This document shows positions 36,401 to 49,235 of a stretch of 64,000 nt of DNA, piece after piece; within the stretch, counting starts at the first letter, position 1, and every line of letters begins with the position of its first letter. The notes below the pieces were generated by a model, which was not told the origin of the DNA, ran no database searches, and worked only from the letters and a program-made list of their open reading frames with translations. Both the position numbers and the translations under genes were made by a program. Origin of the DNA: Erigeron canadensis (lineage: Eukaryota > Streptophyta > Magnoliopsida > Asterales > Asteraceae); the NCBI RefSeq assembly GCF_010389155.1, contig NC_057768.1, forward strand, positions 10,786,501-10,850,500, given 5' to 3'.

Positions 36401-36684
36401 GTTTTATATATTGAATTAAAGCATAAAAGAAAGTATTTTCATTATGTCAAAACCTTTATCTGAACCCAAACTTGCTTTGTATGTGGCAAACACAGGATGT
36501 TGTGTCTGGTACTGGTGAAAATGCCTCCCCAGGTGAAGCATTGAAAAGTACGACATCCAGTCCTGGTTTAAAGCAGAAGCAAGCGGTTCAGCATGATGAT
36601 GAAGAGCTGGTTCTCACTGCTTCATCTTCAAAGGGGCGTCCTGATGTCCAGAAGATTAAGATCCCTAAACTGGAGAAGTTTTAA
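33437..36684 (+). CDS. Helitron-associated RPA1-like single-stranded DNA-binding protein
   Basis: Eleven exons: 33437-33589, 33681-33948, 34021-34117, 34230-34360, 34435-34519, 34688-34808, 35157-35347, 35451-35571, 36031-36210, 36306-36377 and 36496-36684 (TAA). All introns are GT-AG and phases agree, giving 535 residues without internal stops. Successive OB-fold regions are seen: residues about 1-140, 200-285 and 290-450. The last contains a zinc ribbon with Cys309, Cys312, Cys337 and Cys340 (CSKC ... CGEC). This is the layout of the RPA 70-kDa subunit DNA-binding domains A-C. The C-terminal 85 residues are Ser/Pro/Lys-rich. RPA1-like genes are common cargo of plant Helitrons and sit here just upstream of RepHel. 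Such a protein would bind ssDNA in the nucleus during rolling-circle transposition. Confidence 0.88.
34861..35130 (+). repeat. 135-bp tandem duplication in RPA intron 6
   Basis: 34861-34995 and 34996-35130 are near-identical direct copies (ATGTCTACTTTAGTGTCTTC ... GACCTTGAGAGTTCTGA). They lie wholly within the intron 34809-35156 and do not change the coding exons. High identity points to a recent slip or an assembly duplication. Confidence 0.85.
35630..35940. repeat. Insertion-like block in RPA intron 8
   Basis: Intron 35572-36030 contains a GC-richer block (CACCCCCCTCCCGTTCTTGT, GGGAACGAGGCTACCTCAGG) unlike its AT-rich surroundings. Near 35984-36003 a short repeat of the exon 8 end occurs (TCGCAACTCATCAGCAA). 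I could not name an element. Confidence 0.35.
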
Positions 36685-37430
36685 TAGCTTCTACAGAGTC
36701 ATGATCACCACAGCTTCCATATTTTTATATTTTGCTGTTTTGTGAACAATTTACTTTCTGTTTGGTTATTTCTTTAGACTGGTTTGCTTGGATGTTTTTC
36801 CACTTTGCATGTTTGTTGGATGTTTTACTCAAGCATATAGTTTTGTGCTCGAGTCCTTTATTTCAAATGAATAAATGCTGTGGTTAGCTTTTATGAATAA
36901 TTGTGTTGGATTTTATATAATAATGAGATGGATGTGATTGCAAAGAGGCTGCAAATACCAACAAAGTTAAGAGAGCAACTTATCTATATGCAGAAAGACT
37001 GCAGATACAATAAATTTTATAACTTTCTTTCTTAAATAGGTCATGGACTACTTACCAAGTCAGAATATGCCTATATATCAACATCAATCTAGAATGGTTG
37101 TTTAAAGGTGAATCCTTCCCACTTGAATGCCAAACACCCCCCGCCCCCCCAACTAACTTTGCTATTTTAGATACAATAGTTTAGGAGTTTAAAAGTTTTA
37201 AATTACAATTTTCACTACAATTATGGATTTTTGAAATTGGAAACTCGTGGCTGCAATTTTGTATCTCAACATTTTTAAGTTAATTTTTACCCAGCATAAG
37301 ATTTTCAAACGTTTAAATTTTCAAATTCAAATGTACTTTTAACCAACCTAAAGATATAAAATTTTGGTTATTTATCTCCTTTATCATTCTTAGTTCATGT
37401 TCGGTTCCCTTTTCTCTACTCTAAAAACCA
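36685..37430. other. Spacer between the RPA-like gene and RepHel
   Basis: About 750 bp, AT-rich, holding the presumed RPA 3' UTR and RepHel promoter. A C-rich run CCCCCCGCCCCCCC lies near 37136. No gene recognised. Confidence 0.45.
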
Positions 37431-40400
37431 GTGGATCCTAATGTATGCCGAGAAGCAAGAAGACGAAGAAGATCAATTATAAATCATAAGAGACTAAACA
37501 AGGAAAATGGTTTGAGGCAGCTGCAAACCATATTCCATGGATCATTCACGAATAACCATCGACATTCACAGTCGTCTATAACTGGTAACAATTCTGACTA
37601 TGTATACACTATTGTAGCTGTACAACGATATTACTTATATATATTGCTTATTTTTTTGGTTTATACTTCTGAATGTTGTTCTAAATTAACATATTTAGGA
37701 ACAACAATTCAAATGGATCCTAATATATGTCGTCAAGCTAGGAGAGAAAGAAGATTAATCATTAATCATAAGAGAGTAAACCAGGAAAATATAGACCCCA
37801 ACTTTCAACCACAGACACCGATCATGATGCATAATAGCCAACATAACTTGATGCAATCCGATATCTCATTCTGAGGTACTGATATTTGATTTAGAAACCA
37901 TACTTATGTTTTAGCATCTTATTTATCGATTTCTGCTAACAAAATATATGTCCTTCTACTATATTACATCTTATTTAGAAATCGGACAGTTGAAGGTAAA
38001 ATATATGTCCTACTATATTACATATAATTGACACATATTTTAAGAATCTCATTACTATATGTTATTTATATGCACTATCTACTATTCATGTTTATCAAAT
38101 GAATTGTACAAAAAGAAAACGATTAAATGTCAGGTTAGACAATATCCCACGATTTGACTTGTCAGACGCTGTGGATGATGGTAATGCTACTTATGTAAAC
38201 CGACATAAGGGCCTATCACCAGGAAACAATTTTAATACACTACATTATTTACAGCTCCACATCTTTGATGTTTTTTTTAATTAACTCATTTCATTTTGTC
38301 TAGAATACTTGGATATGGGTGATCCGGTATACTGTTGTCATGCATGCCTGGCTTTATTGTGGCGTGATGAAGCAATTACTGGTAACCGAAATTTACAAAA
38401 GAAGGCGTTCTCATTATGTTGTTCTGGTGGTAAGGTTGAACTTCCTAGGCTCAATGATCCGCCTGACATGTTGCTTGACCTATATCGTGGTACACATGAA
38501 GCTGCAGCTCATTTTACTAAGCATATTAGACAATACAACATGATGTACAGCTTCACATCAATGGGTGCTAAGGTTGATCATAAGGTTAATCATGGACGTG
38601 GTCCTTATATATACAAAATACATGGCCAAAACTATCATACAATAGGTAGCTTGCTCCCACAAGAAGGTCAGGCTCCAAAGTTCTGCCAAATGTACATCCA
38701 TGATACCGATAACGAGTTAAATCACAGATTCAATGCTTTTAGGTACCTTTTTACTCCTATACACTTTTAAAATTTCATATGATTGTTTTTAATTAATAAC
38801 GATCGTATTGCAAACATGGTCATTAATTCACTTTTATTTTATGCAGCTCATCATCAAACCGGGACATTAAACCAACTCCCGTTTGGATTGCAAATCAAAT
38901 AAAGTCTATACTGGATGATACAAACCCGTTAGTAAAAAAATTTCAGAATGGTACGTGATCGTTTGAATCTTAATGAGAATGAAGATATTAAGCTAAGGCT
39001 TTCAAATCATAGAGCGAAGGATGGACGTAGATATAACTTTCCAACAGCAAGCGAAGTGGCTGCTATAATAATTGGTGACATAGATGCTGATAAAAGGGAT
39101 ATAGTATTGGAAACACGGTCTGGTTGTTTAAAACGAATTAGCGAGTTGCATTTTTCTTACCTTGCCCTTCAATATCCTCTTTTGTTTCCATATGGGGAAG
39201 ATGGATTTAGGCTTGGTATAAAGCACAGAGCTGTAACCGATGGTGTCACTCCTAAAAGAAGTAACCTTACAATGTGTGAGTTTGTTGCTTACAGAATGCA
39301 ACAAAGGACGAATGAGGTTTCTTTACTGCTTATGGCAAGGAGGTTGTTCCAACAATTTGCGGTAGACACTTATACGATGGTTGAGTCTCAACGTCTTTTT
39401 TACGTCCGTACACACCAAAAAACTTTCAGAGTTGCTCCAGAAAGCCAGTTAACAAACAGCCGAGATGCTGGAAATTCTGATGCATCTAAAACTGGTCAAC
39501 GTTTCATAATACCATCGTCATTCACCGGTGGTGCCAGGTATATGATGCAAAACTATCTGGATGCAACGACCCTTTGTAAATGGTATGGTTATCCTGATTT
39601 ATTCCTTACCATTACTTGCAACCCCAAATGGCCAGAGATTCTTCGACTCTTGGAAAAACATGGTTTAAACCCAGAAGACAGACCTGACATAACAGCCCGT
39701 ATGTTTAAAAGGAAACTCGATATGCTTATCACTGATCTTAAAGATAACAACATTCTTGGTGCTGTCAATGCCAGTAAGTTATCCAAAATTGTATTAAACT
39801 GATGGCTTATCCTTTTTCATCTTGAAATGTTACTGACCACATTTTATTGCATTTTACAGTTGTTTATACAGTTGAATTCCAAAAACGTGGCCTACCACAT
39901 TGTCACGTGTGTATATTTCTTAAGGAGAAACTTCCCAATCCCGAAGATATTGATCGCCTCATTTCAGCTGAACTTCCAAACCAAGATGATGATCCGATAC
40001 TTTATGAACTGGTGTCCGAATTCATGATGCACGGACCATGTGGTGAAGACAACCTTTCCTGCTCATGTATGCATAAGGGTAAATGCACAAAGAACTTCCC
40101 AAAGGATTATTCTGACTCCACATACATCGATGACGAAGGATTCCCAAAATATATGAGGCGTAACGATGGACGTAAAGTCAAAAAGGGCAAAACTTTTCTT
40201 GATAACAGGTCTGTTATATGATCACATACAGATCACAGATCTTAACTTGCATACATGATATGAAAATAGTCTAAAAACTCTTTTGATGATTACCCAAATA
40301 ATTATATATTTGGCCTTTGTTTTACCAGGAATGTCATTGGATACAACGGTTCTCTTCTCAAACGATACCAATCACACATTAATTTAGAATGGTGCAACCA

Positions 40401-41138
40401 ACTTGGATCAATTAAGTACCTTTTCAAGTACGTCAACAAAGGGCCCGATAGAATTACTGCTGCTGTATGCCGGCCAAAGACTGATGCTGACACTGAAGAG
40501 CATAACAAGAATAAAGACGAAATTGCAAAATTTTATGACTGTCGTTATGTATCTGCATGTGAAGCATGTTGGAGAATTTTTGCTTTTGAGATACATTATC
40601 AAACTCCAGCTGTTGAACGTTTGTCCTTTCATGTTAAAGGCGGGCAACCCATTACGTATGACGGAGAAGAACCTATTGAAGAGGTTCTTTCTAAACCTTC
40701 AATAGGAAAGTCACAATTCTTAGAATGGTTTGAGTGTAACAAAAATTAATCAGAAGCTCGAGAACTAACATATATTCAGATGCCTACAAAATTTGTTTGG
40801 AATGCATCCATAAAGAAATGGACTCCTAGGCAAAAGGGATATGCTATTGGCAGACTTCATTATGTGCCTGTTAAAACCGGAGACCTTTACTACCTTCGGA
40901 TTTTGCTTAACAAGGTAAAGGGTCGTATGTCTTATGAGGACATAAAAACAGTTAATGGCCAAGAGTACACTACTTGCAAGGAAGCATGTTATGCTCTTGG
41001 ATTACTTGATGATGACAAGGAGTATATTGAATGCATAGTCGAGGCAAATAATTGGGCAAGTGCTGAATTTTGTAGAAAGCTGTATGTTTCACTTATTACC
41101 TCAGATAGTTTGTCTCGTCCTGAATACGTGTGGGAACA
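37431..41138 (+). pseudogene. Helitron RepHel, N-terminal and Rep part (interrupted)
   Basis: Multi-exon remnant. An Arg-rich N-terminal motif occurs twice: about 37431-37527 and 37713-37790 (MDPNICRQARRERR). Further exons lie at about 38099-38177, 38304-38742 (with CCHACLALLW), 38847-39773 (Helitron_like_N region, PLLFPYGEDGF, SFTGGARYMMQ), 39860-40208 and 40329 onward. The HUH nuclease motif is GLPHCH (His codons at 39898 and 39904). The two catalytic tyrosines are in YLFKYVNKG (codons at 40417 and 40429). Rep nicks DNA for rolling-circle transposition. Lesions: a one-base insertion in an A-run near 38934-38940, TAA at 40747-40749, and interruption at 41138 by a copia element. The second half resumes at 62037. 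Confidence 0.88.
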
Positions 41139-41788
41139 TGTAGATGCAGAATTCGGTGTGACAATCGCAACATAGATTTGATTATTGTTTACGTTTTTAG
41201 GAACTTGTGTGTAATCATTTAAATAAGAACTTGTGTTGATATTTAATGATTACGTTTGGACTTCTATAATATATCTGTTTATGTTTTGTATTGTGTTTGT
41301 GTGTTATATATTGTTTTACAGGTACAAAACATAGAATCAAGGTTTATAAGTGTCGTAAAACACTTAAACGGTGATTGGATGTTATGTACGAGTCTAACGA
41401 AGTCAAACAAAGAACAAAGGATCGTCCCTCGTGCTGACGTCAGCACGAGGTAGAACGATTGTTTATTGTTTCGGGCCTAATACGTAATTAAGGCCTAAGC
41501 CCACACGATCCAATACTTAACTAGTATAAATACAAGACCTAATCTACGGAATTAGGTTAATCGTTTTCGAATCTTGGTTAATTATTTACGAATTTACGAG
41601 CTAAGGTTAATTGTTCCTTCGTGTAGCCTCTTACACGAACCACAAGCCTTGTGCATCTCCTTGGGTTGGTTAATTGCTCATTAATCAACGAAAGGCAATA
41701 GCAATCTAGTTATCTCAAGAGGATTCCGCACTCTTGACATAACGAATCACGTCTTATTACGATCCACGCAACAATAGGGTACCTTACA
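41139..41788 (+). repeat. 5' LTR of the copia element
   Basis: 650 bp from TGTAGATGCAGAATTCGG to GGGTACCTTACA. It carries a TATA box in ACTAGTATAAATACAAG (TATAAATA near 41525) and a 24-bp perfect palindrome at 41427-41450 centred on TGACGTCA. The 3' LTR is 29 bp longer, mainly because the palindrome region is duplicated there. Confidence 0.93.
41427..41450. promoter_or_regulatory. 24-bp palindrome with TGACGTCA (bZIP-type site)
   Basis: CCTCGTGCTGAC followed by its exact reverse complement. The core TGACGTCA is the classical palindromic C-box/as-1-like site of plant bZIP factors. It lies about 75 bp upstream of the LTR TATA box, where an enhancer of retrotransposon transcription would be expected. 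Confidence 0.6.
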
Positions 41789-41789
41789 A

Positions 41790-41803
41790 GTGGTATCAGA
41801 GCC
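41790..41803 (+). promoter_or_regulatory. copia primer-binding site (tRNA-iMet)
   Basis: TGGTATCAGAGCCC two bases after the 5' LTR. Its first 12 bases are the complement of the 3' end of initiator tRNA-Met, the usual primer of plant copia elements. Confidence 0.9.
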
Positions 41804-41889
41804 CTAAGGTTGATTACCAGAAGGTTTAAGATCGTTTGATTGGCTATTTATTGCAATTTCGTTCGAAATTCGTGTTAATTCGCCTCTTC

Positions 41890-42190
41890 GTGCTCTACTT
41901 TGCGTGTTACTTCGTGCTTACGTCAGCACGAAGTGAACTTCGTGTTCGTGTTCACGTCATCTGTTAACTTCGTGCCACGTCAGCGCGAACTACTCTTCGT
42001 GACTTAGGTCGTGACTAGTGCTTCGTGTAAGCTTCGTGCCACGTATTCTTCATACTTCGTGCGACGTGTACTTCGTGGAAGTCATACAGCTTCGTGCGAC
42101 GTGACTTCGTGCTTCGTGTACTTCGTGCCACGTGACTTCGTGCTTCGTGTACTTCGTGCCACGTGTCCTTCGTGTCACACGAACTAAGTA
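41890..42190 (+). repeat. CTTCGTGCCACGTG-type repeats in the copia leader
   Basis: Degenerate short units (ACTTCGTGCCACGTGACTTC and variants) occur many times, including TTACGTCAGCACGAAG forms related to the LTR palindrome. The array fills most of the untranslated leader before the gag start at 42224. Confidence 0.75.
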
Positions 42191-42223
42191 GTATTTCGTT
42201 TCACTTGAACTCAAAAGATTCGA

Positions 42224-45200
42224 AATGACGACTTTACCAGCTGCCGCAAACTCACCTAATGCCTTGCTTATCACCTAGATTATCATGCATGATCATGAGG
42301 TTGGTCGGGGTAATACACCTCCAAAGCTTTTCCGTATGGAGAATTATTGGATGTGGAAGAGCGTTTTGAAGACTACATTCGTCTCACTGACATGGAAATG
42401 TGGCTAGTAATAACTCAAGGTTTTGATTGGCCTTGATATGAGAAGAACGAAGTAATCAGTAGGTATACTTATGCTGATATGCCTATTGAAGAACGTAAAA
42501 GATACGCTGTTGAAGGGAAGGCTTTGTCAACTCTGACTATGGCATTGCCTCAAGATAGTGTACATCTGTTTAAAAAGTACACAACTTCAAAGGATTTATG
42601 GGATGCTCTCGAAAGATATTGTGAAGGTGATGTAACTTTGAAGAAAAATCGTATCAAGCTTCTCAAACGTCAATATGAAGCCTTTAATGGACTGAAAGGG
42701 GAATCTCTTGACGAGATTATTATTCGATTAAGTCATCTAACCACTGAATTGTCATACTTTGAAGTTGTTTATCCTCAAACTGAGCTAGTTGATAAGTTTT
42801 TGGATTCACTGCCTAAAACGTGGACTGATTATGTTCATCAACTTCAAGATGATCAGGAATACAGTACATGGGATTTTGAGAAGGTAGTCTCTAAGCTAAA
42901 GAACAGAGATATGAAGAGAAGGATTAAGGATACTCACTCGGATTTTACACAAGATCCATCCTTATATCATGCTAAGTCTGTTCATTTAGCAAGTTCCAGC
43001 TCAGCAAACAATGCATTTCTAAGTGGTGCAGAAGCTACACCAATAGTAGATGCTGATGGTATTGCCGGATATGTTGCTTATGACAATACAAATTCAAATG
43101 TTGAGAGCAATGCACAATCTTTTCATTCGATGCCAATGAGTATGAGTTCTGCAGAGGGAAGAATGAGTATTTACTAAGCCTTTTGTAATGCTCATGAAGC
43201 ATTTATTGGGGGAAAGGTTACTGATCCTGCAGTAATCGATGAGGATTACAATCAAATAGATCCTGATGATTTAGAAGAAATGGATCTACAATGGCAGCTT
43301 GCTATGCTTACCATTAAAGTCAGAAGGTTCACTCAGAGAACTGGTAGACCTATAGGTAATGGCACTAAAGGTTTTGACAAATCCAAGGTGAAATGTTATA
43401 ATTGCGATGGATTTGGTCATTTTGCAAGAGAGTGTCAAAGGCCTAAAAGGATTGATAATACTGTTGCTGGTCATCAAAATTATAATCAAGGCGGTGTTAC
43501 ACCAAATAATCATAAGACGCAAGCAATGATTACATATCATGTTACTCCACAACAGCCTGTTTCATCACCGTTTTCGGATTCAAAGGCTGTTGTTGTTCAA
43601 AATCCAGATGGTACTTATCAATGGGATACACAATCCGAGGATACCTCGAATCATGCCTATATGGTAGAATTATATGATGAGGTAGCCGCAACGATTGATT
43701 ATGCTGTATACTCAAGTGAAGAAAGTGCATCTGAGACAGTACAGAAGAATATGTGTAATGTTGCTGAGACAGTAAGATCTGAGAGTGAACAAATGACTGC
43801 AATGAAAGCATCTGAAGAAAAGAAAGAGTCATCAAATCCTGTTGATGACATTTCTATGCAGAGCATCGAAGAACAGATGAAGAACTTTGAGCTACCTGAA
43901 GGTATGACAACCGAAGACTTCGTTGCATACATGGCAGATTGCAAGGCTGCAGATCAGAAGGTATCATGTTCTTTATCTTCTATAATTGATGTATGTAAAA
44001 TGGTGTCGGACTTAAAACTTGAGGTGCTTATTTTAATAAGTCAGTTATTAACTTAACTAGTCAGAACAACATGTTTAAAAGGAAACGACTCTTTGTTTGC
44101 CAAAAATTCTGGTTTGGTAAAACAAGAAAGTCTTTATCAAGATAAGATTCGTGCATCTGATAAGGATATTCTTGCATTAAAAGAAAAACTAAAGGAGTCA
44201 GTTCTGATGGAAAAAGTGGGAAATGAACAATATGCTCAACTAACTGAAGATTTTTCTAAAAAGGAGAAAGAATTAGTTGACGCAAAATTGAAGATAGTGA
44301 AGCTTAATCCAAGACTAGATCAAATTAGGGGATCTGAGTTAATACGATCAATGCAGATGCAAAAACCTGTACCACGGGATTCAAAAGATAAAAGTGGTTT
44401 GGGTATTAGTTATAATGAAGTTAGAGGTCCGTTTAATGATAATTATACAGAATCTCTAACGCAGCTCACTGAAAAGATTGACAATGGTGTAATAGATCCA
44501 ATCGTTTCAGAAAAACAAAATGTTGATCAAAAGACCCCTAAGAGCTCTAAAAAATCGATTGATAAAATTAAGGAGCTTAACAAGAAACATAAGCTTGAAA
44601 GCTCATTTGTTAAACCAGTGGATCCTAAGAATGGAATTTATGATGTTAGTACTTCTAAAGGATCTAATCAAGTGAAGTCAACTTGTCCTGTTGATAAGAA
44701 CATTAAATGTTTCACAATGAAAGGATGTGATACTGTTTTTACATCAGATGAAATTGATTTTGAAAAGATCGATCATGACAAGATTGACAAAGTATGGAAT
44801 AAGGATGAATCTACGTCTAGTGAAGTTCCCTTAACTCCATATAAGACTCATAAAAATTCTCAAAAGAAAGTACATTTTTTGAGTAAAAATGAGTCAACTG
44901 GTTTGTCAAAAGAGGAGTCAGCCACAATTGAACTTAAGGAATGTTTGGGTATGACTTCAACTGGGTTCGATGTTAACGCTAAGAAAGCAAGAGCTAAGAA
45001 TCATGTTTCTATTGTTATGAAGTAGGACATATTTATAGTTGCTGTCCAAATAGGAAACGGAGATGTCCTGATAAGGGTATGTCTTCTGGTGGATCTAGTG
45101 ACTCAGATATTGTTGCTCATAATAATAGGTCTAAAACGACAGGGACCTTCACAGAATACTACTTTTAGTAGTGTAAGTCCGAGTCGTTCTCGTACACCTC

Positions 45201-45480
45201 AAAGGAGTAATTCACCTAGGAAGATGACTCAACAAAATCAATCCCCTCCTGTTAGAATTAATAGTTCGTCTAAATTCTACGATCAATTAGGGAGTCAACC
45301 TAGATTTGGTACTTTCTCACCAAGGAATTCTCCTCCTAAGACTCGTTTCACCTCACCTAAGAAATAGTCTATGACACCATCTTCATCCAAGGCTTCATCT
45401 TCATCCAAGGCTCCATTAAAGAGCGATGGATATTGGACCGAATTAATCATTAGAGATGAATTCGGCAAACCTAAACCTCA
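42224..45480 (+). pseudogene. copia gag, copy 1 (frameshifted)
   Basis: The probable ATG is at 42224. Early stops and shifts break the first 250 bp. Recognisable blocks follow: a UBN2-type gag core at 42479-43177 (KYTTSKDLWDALERY), a CCHC zinc knuckle at about 43394 (CYNCDGFGHFARECQ), a Lys/Glu-rich probable coiled coil at 44093-45025, and a Ser/Pro/Arg-rich part at 45089-45367. A second CCHC motif (CFYCYEVGHIYSCC) is readable in copy 2 but frame-broken here. TAG at 45365-45367 is shared with copy 2, so it belongs to the element and not to sequencing error. Confidence 0.85.
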
Positions 45481-45486
45481 AAAGGT

Positions 45487-46793
45487 TTGGGTTCCCTTCA
45501 GAAACTAACCATCTTATTGTCTAACGTGCAGGGAGAACCAAGGAAGCCTATTAGTCTTTGGTATGTTGACAGTGGATGCTCTTGGCACATGACAGGGGAC
45601 AAGAACGTTTTGTCCAACTATGAAGATGTAAATGGTTCGTACGTTAGTTTCGCTGGTCCCAAGGGCGGCAACATCTCGGGCCAAGGTGATGTTGTCAATG
45701 GGAAGATTACGCTGGAGAAAGTCAATTATGTGGAACAGTTATCACATAATTTATTAAGTATTTCTCAGATTTGTGACAACGGTAACACTGTCCATTTCAA
45801 TGAGAAAGAAGCACTTATATTGAAACCGGGATATGTTATTCCTGAAGACTGGATCCTGCTGAAAGCTCCTAGGAAGAGAGACATCTATGGCCTTGTGTTA
45901 GGTGTTGATAATCCAGAGGAGTCTGTTTGCTTGTTATCAAAAGCAAACGAATCTGAATCGTTACTATGGCATAGAAGAATGGGACATATCAATTTCCGAA
46001 GATGAATGACATTGTCAAACATGGTTTGGTTGAAGGCGTTCCCATGAAGCGGTTTGGAATGGAAGACAAATGTGTACCTTGTCTAAAAGGTAAACAGCAA
46101 AAGTCTACACATAAACTGAAACAAGAAAATTCTATTGCCAGTCCTTTCGAGTTACTTCACATGGATTTATTTGGTCCAGTGAATGTAAGAAGTATTGGTG
46201 GGATGTATTACTGTTTGGTGGTTACTGATGATTCCTCGAGATTCTCATGGGTATTCTTTCTTAAGTCGAAAGATGAAACTTCGCAGATTTTGATAAATCT
46301 CTTTGTCGAAACTGAAAATATTTATGGAGTTCGTGTTAAGAGAATCAGGAGTGACAACGGAACTGAATTCAAAAATAATGTGATGGATGTCTTTTGTTTG
46401 TCAAAGGGAATCCAACATCAATACAGTTCTCCGTATGAACCACAACAGAATGGAGTTGCTGAAAGGAAGAATAGGACTCTAATCGAGACAGCCAGAACTA
46501 TGCTTGCAGATTCAGGGCTTCCTACTATGTTTTGGGCAGAAGCAGTGAATACAGCTTGTCATATTTTAAATAGGGTTACTGTAGTTAAGCGTCATAATAA
46601 GACATGTTATGAGCTTCTACATAAGAAGAAACCGAATTTACAGAATGTTGAACCATTTGGTGTACCGTGTACTTTCTTGAAGTTTCTACCTCAGTCAAAG
46701 TTTGATTCAAAGGTTGAAGAGGGATTTCTCATGGGTTATAAACCGAGAACATCAATTCGACAGGTTTACAACAAATAGACCGGCAAAGTTGAT
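45487..46793 (+). pseudogene. copia protease and integrase, copy 1
   Basis: 45487-46005 has the protease motif WYVDSGCSWHMTG and the start of the integrase zinc-binding domain (LLWHRRMGHI). One missing base near 46000 shifts the frame. 46002-46778 carries CVPCLKGKQQ, the core DLFGPV with VVTDDSSRFSWV, the second Asp (RSDNGTEF) and the Glu region (QQNGVAERKNR). It ends in a TAG at 46776-46778 that is also present in copy 2 (52244-52246). Confidence 0.87.
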
Positions 46794-48913
46794 TTGGGAA
46801 CAAATGTCAAGATTGTCAGTCATAAGCCCGCTATACATTCTGGAAATGGCAAAAACTTCGATTATGATAGTGTATTTAGTTCACTACATGGTCCTGATTC
46901 TTATTCAGATCCTGAGAAAGTTGATGATGTGATTATTTTGAGAGATCACATGGATAATACTCCTATATCTCTGCATACTCGAAATGTCGATACTACTCCA
47001 ACCAACGTTCAGTCTACTACTGATGTTGATGAAAGTAGTAAGGATAAGGATAAGACACCAGATTCAGACAATAATGAACCCGCAAACACTACACCACTTA
47101 CTCCATCGAAGGTTACACTGCCTGATGATGATCCTATTTCTGAAGTATCGGAAGATGATTTCAGCTCTCCTGAGTTTCAGATTAGAACAAATTTAGGAGA
47201 CAGTTTCAATGTTGATTCGGTTCCTCAATATCGAATTAATAAGGATCACCCTGTTGAAAATATTCGTGAAATGCTACAGAACCTGTTCGAACTAGAAATC
47301 AGTTGAATAAGGATTTAACTAGTTTGTTCTGTGATGTGAAAGACACTGGATTGATAACTGAGTGTTTATATTCTGGTTTCATTTCACAAGTAGAACCTAA
47401 GAATGTTAAGGCAGCACTTCAAGATCCATGTTGGGTTGAAGCTATGCAAAAGAATTAGCTCAATTTGAAAAACTTGGAGTTTGGGAGTTAGTAGATGTGC
47501 CTAGAGGTAAAGAACCGATTGGAACTCGTTGGGTATATAATGCAAACGAGATGACAAAGGGATCGTTACCAGAAATAAAGCACGTTTGGTTGTTCAGGGG
47601 TTTGCACAACGAGAAGGATATGACTATAACGAACTTTTGCACCAGTTGCTAGGATTGAAGCTATAAGGTTATTTTTAGCTTTTGCAAGTTTCAAAGGTAT
47701 AAAGGTGTATCAGTTAGACGTTAAGAGTGTCTTCTTGTACGGTGAAGTTAAAGAAGAAGTGTATGTTTACCAACCACCGGGGTTTGAAGATCCGAACTAT
47801 CCAAGAAGAGCATATCGACTGGATAAGGCTCTTTATGGATTGCATCAAGCACCCAGAGTGTGGTATGAAAATTGTCGACACATTTGTTGACAAATGGATT
47901 TACAAGAGGATCGATAGACAGCACATTGTTTATCAAATGGAAGAAGCGAGATTATCTAATTGTACAAGTTTACGTAGATGATATCATTTTTGGTTCATCT
48001 AATATAAAGATGCGCAAAAAATTTGAAATGAGCATGAAAAATGTTTTTGAAATGAGTGCTATGGGGGAATTACATTTTTCCTCGGATTACAAGTAGATCA
48101 AAGGAAAGATGGATTCTTATTCACCAGTCTAAGTATGTCGATGACATCTTGGAGAGGTTTCAAATGCTAGAGTCCAAGACATATGGTACTCCTATTCAAC
48201 AAAGTCATGGTTTAGGAGTGCTTGATCCGAAAGATGAACTTGTGGATGCAACTTATTATCGTGCTATTATTGGCTCATTGATGTATCTGACTGCTTCGCG
48301 TCCAGATATTATGTCGCTGTTTGTCTTTGTGCTAGATTTCAAGCTAATCGAAAGAGTCACATTTGACTACAGCAAAGCGTATTCTACGTTATCTTAAGGG
48401 AAACCAAGGGCTTGGTCTATGGTATCCAATGGGAGGAACGTTGATTTTGTTGCATATACTGATTCGGATTTTGGCGGTTGTAACAATGACAGAAAGTCTA
48501 CGACTGGAGGTTGTCAGTTGTAGGAGGGAGATTAGTATCGTGGCAATGCAAGAAGCAGACATGTGTTGCTCAGTCTTCATGTGAGGCAGAGTATATGGCT
48601 GCTGGTAGCTGTTGTTCCCAGGTATTGTGGATTCAGCAACAACTTCGTGACTACGGTATGGATTTCTTGATACTCCTATTAGAATAGACAATAAGTCAGC
48701 TATAGACATTACAAATAACCTGTCATGCATAAGGTCACCAAGCATATTGATATTAGACTTCATTTCTTGCGTGATTGTGCCCAAAGAAGTTAATTCATTT
48801 GGAAAAGGTTATAACCGATGATAATTTAGCTATCTTTATACAAAAGCATTTGATAAGACTCGATTTGAGAAGTTAATCTTCTCAATGGGATGAAGAATGC
48901 TGATTCATATTAA
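46794..48913 (+). pseudogene. copia RT-RNase H, copy 1 (many single-base indels)
   Basis: Starts in the same frame as the integrase. From about 47267 onward it shows repeated one-base deletions relative to copy 2: 47267 GTG(G)AAATG, near 47455 AA(G)GAATTA, near 48515 GTTG(T)TAGG, near 48664 GATT(T)TC and near 48719 AACC(C)TG. The RT box YVDDIIFGSS and the RNase H part are present in pieces. Indel density rises toward the N gap. Confidence 0.85.
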
Positions 48914-49135
48914 ATCTCTCAAAGAACTAATTTTGTAAGTTTGTGTCTGTAAAAGGTAGAGTCATAAAAATACAAAAAAGAGTTCTTAGTATCATAAAAA
49001 CCATAAAATGTGAAAAATGAGAAAATGACAAAATATAGAGAGATTTAAGTTTATGCTGTCAGATGATTAGAAGTGAGGATACTTAGCTTTAGTCTGGTAA
49101 TAGTAATATAATGCTTAGTTCAGTGATTACAATTG

Positions 49136-49235
49136 NNNNNNNNNNNNNNNNNNNNNNNNNNNNNNNNNNNNNNNNNNNNNNNNNNNNNNNNNNNNNNNNN
49201 NNNNNNNNNNNNNNNNNNNNNNNNNNNNNNNNNNN
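49136..49235. other. Assembly gap of 100 Ns
   Basis: Exactly 100 N characters, the conventional placeholder for a gap of unknown size. Sequence on the two sides overlaps in content: 43765-49135 corresponds to 49236-54627. Confidence 0.98.

Noticed and set aside
42050..42274. Minus-strand frame with repeated TKYTxHEV units
   Set aside because: It is a translation of the leader repeat array.
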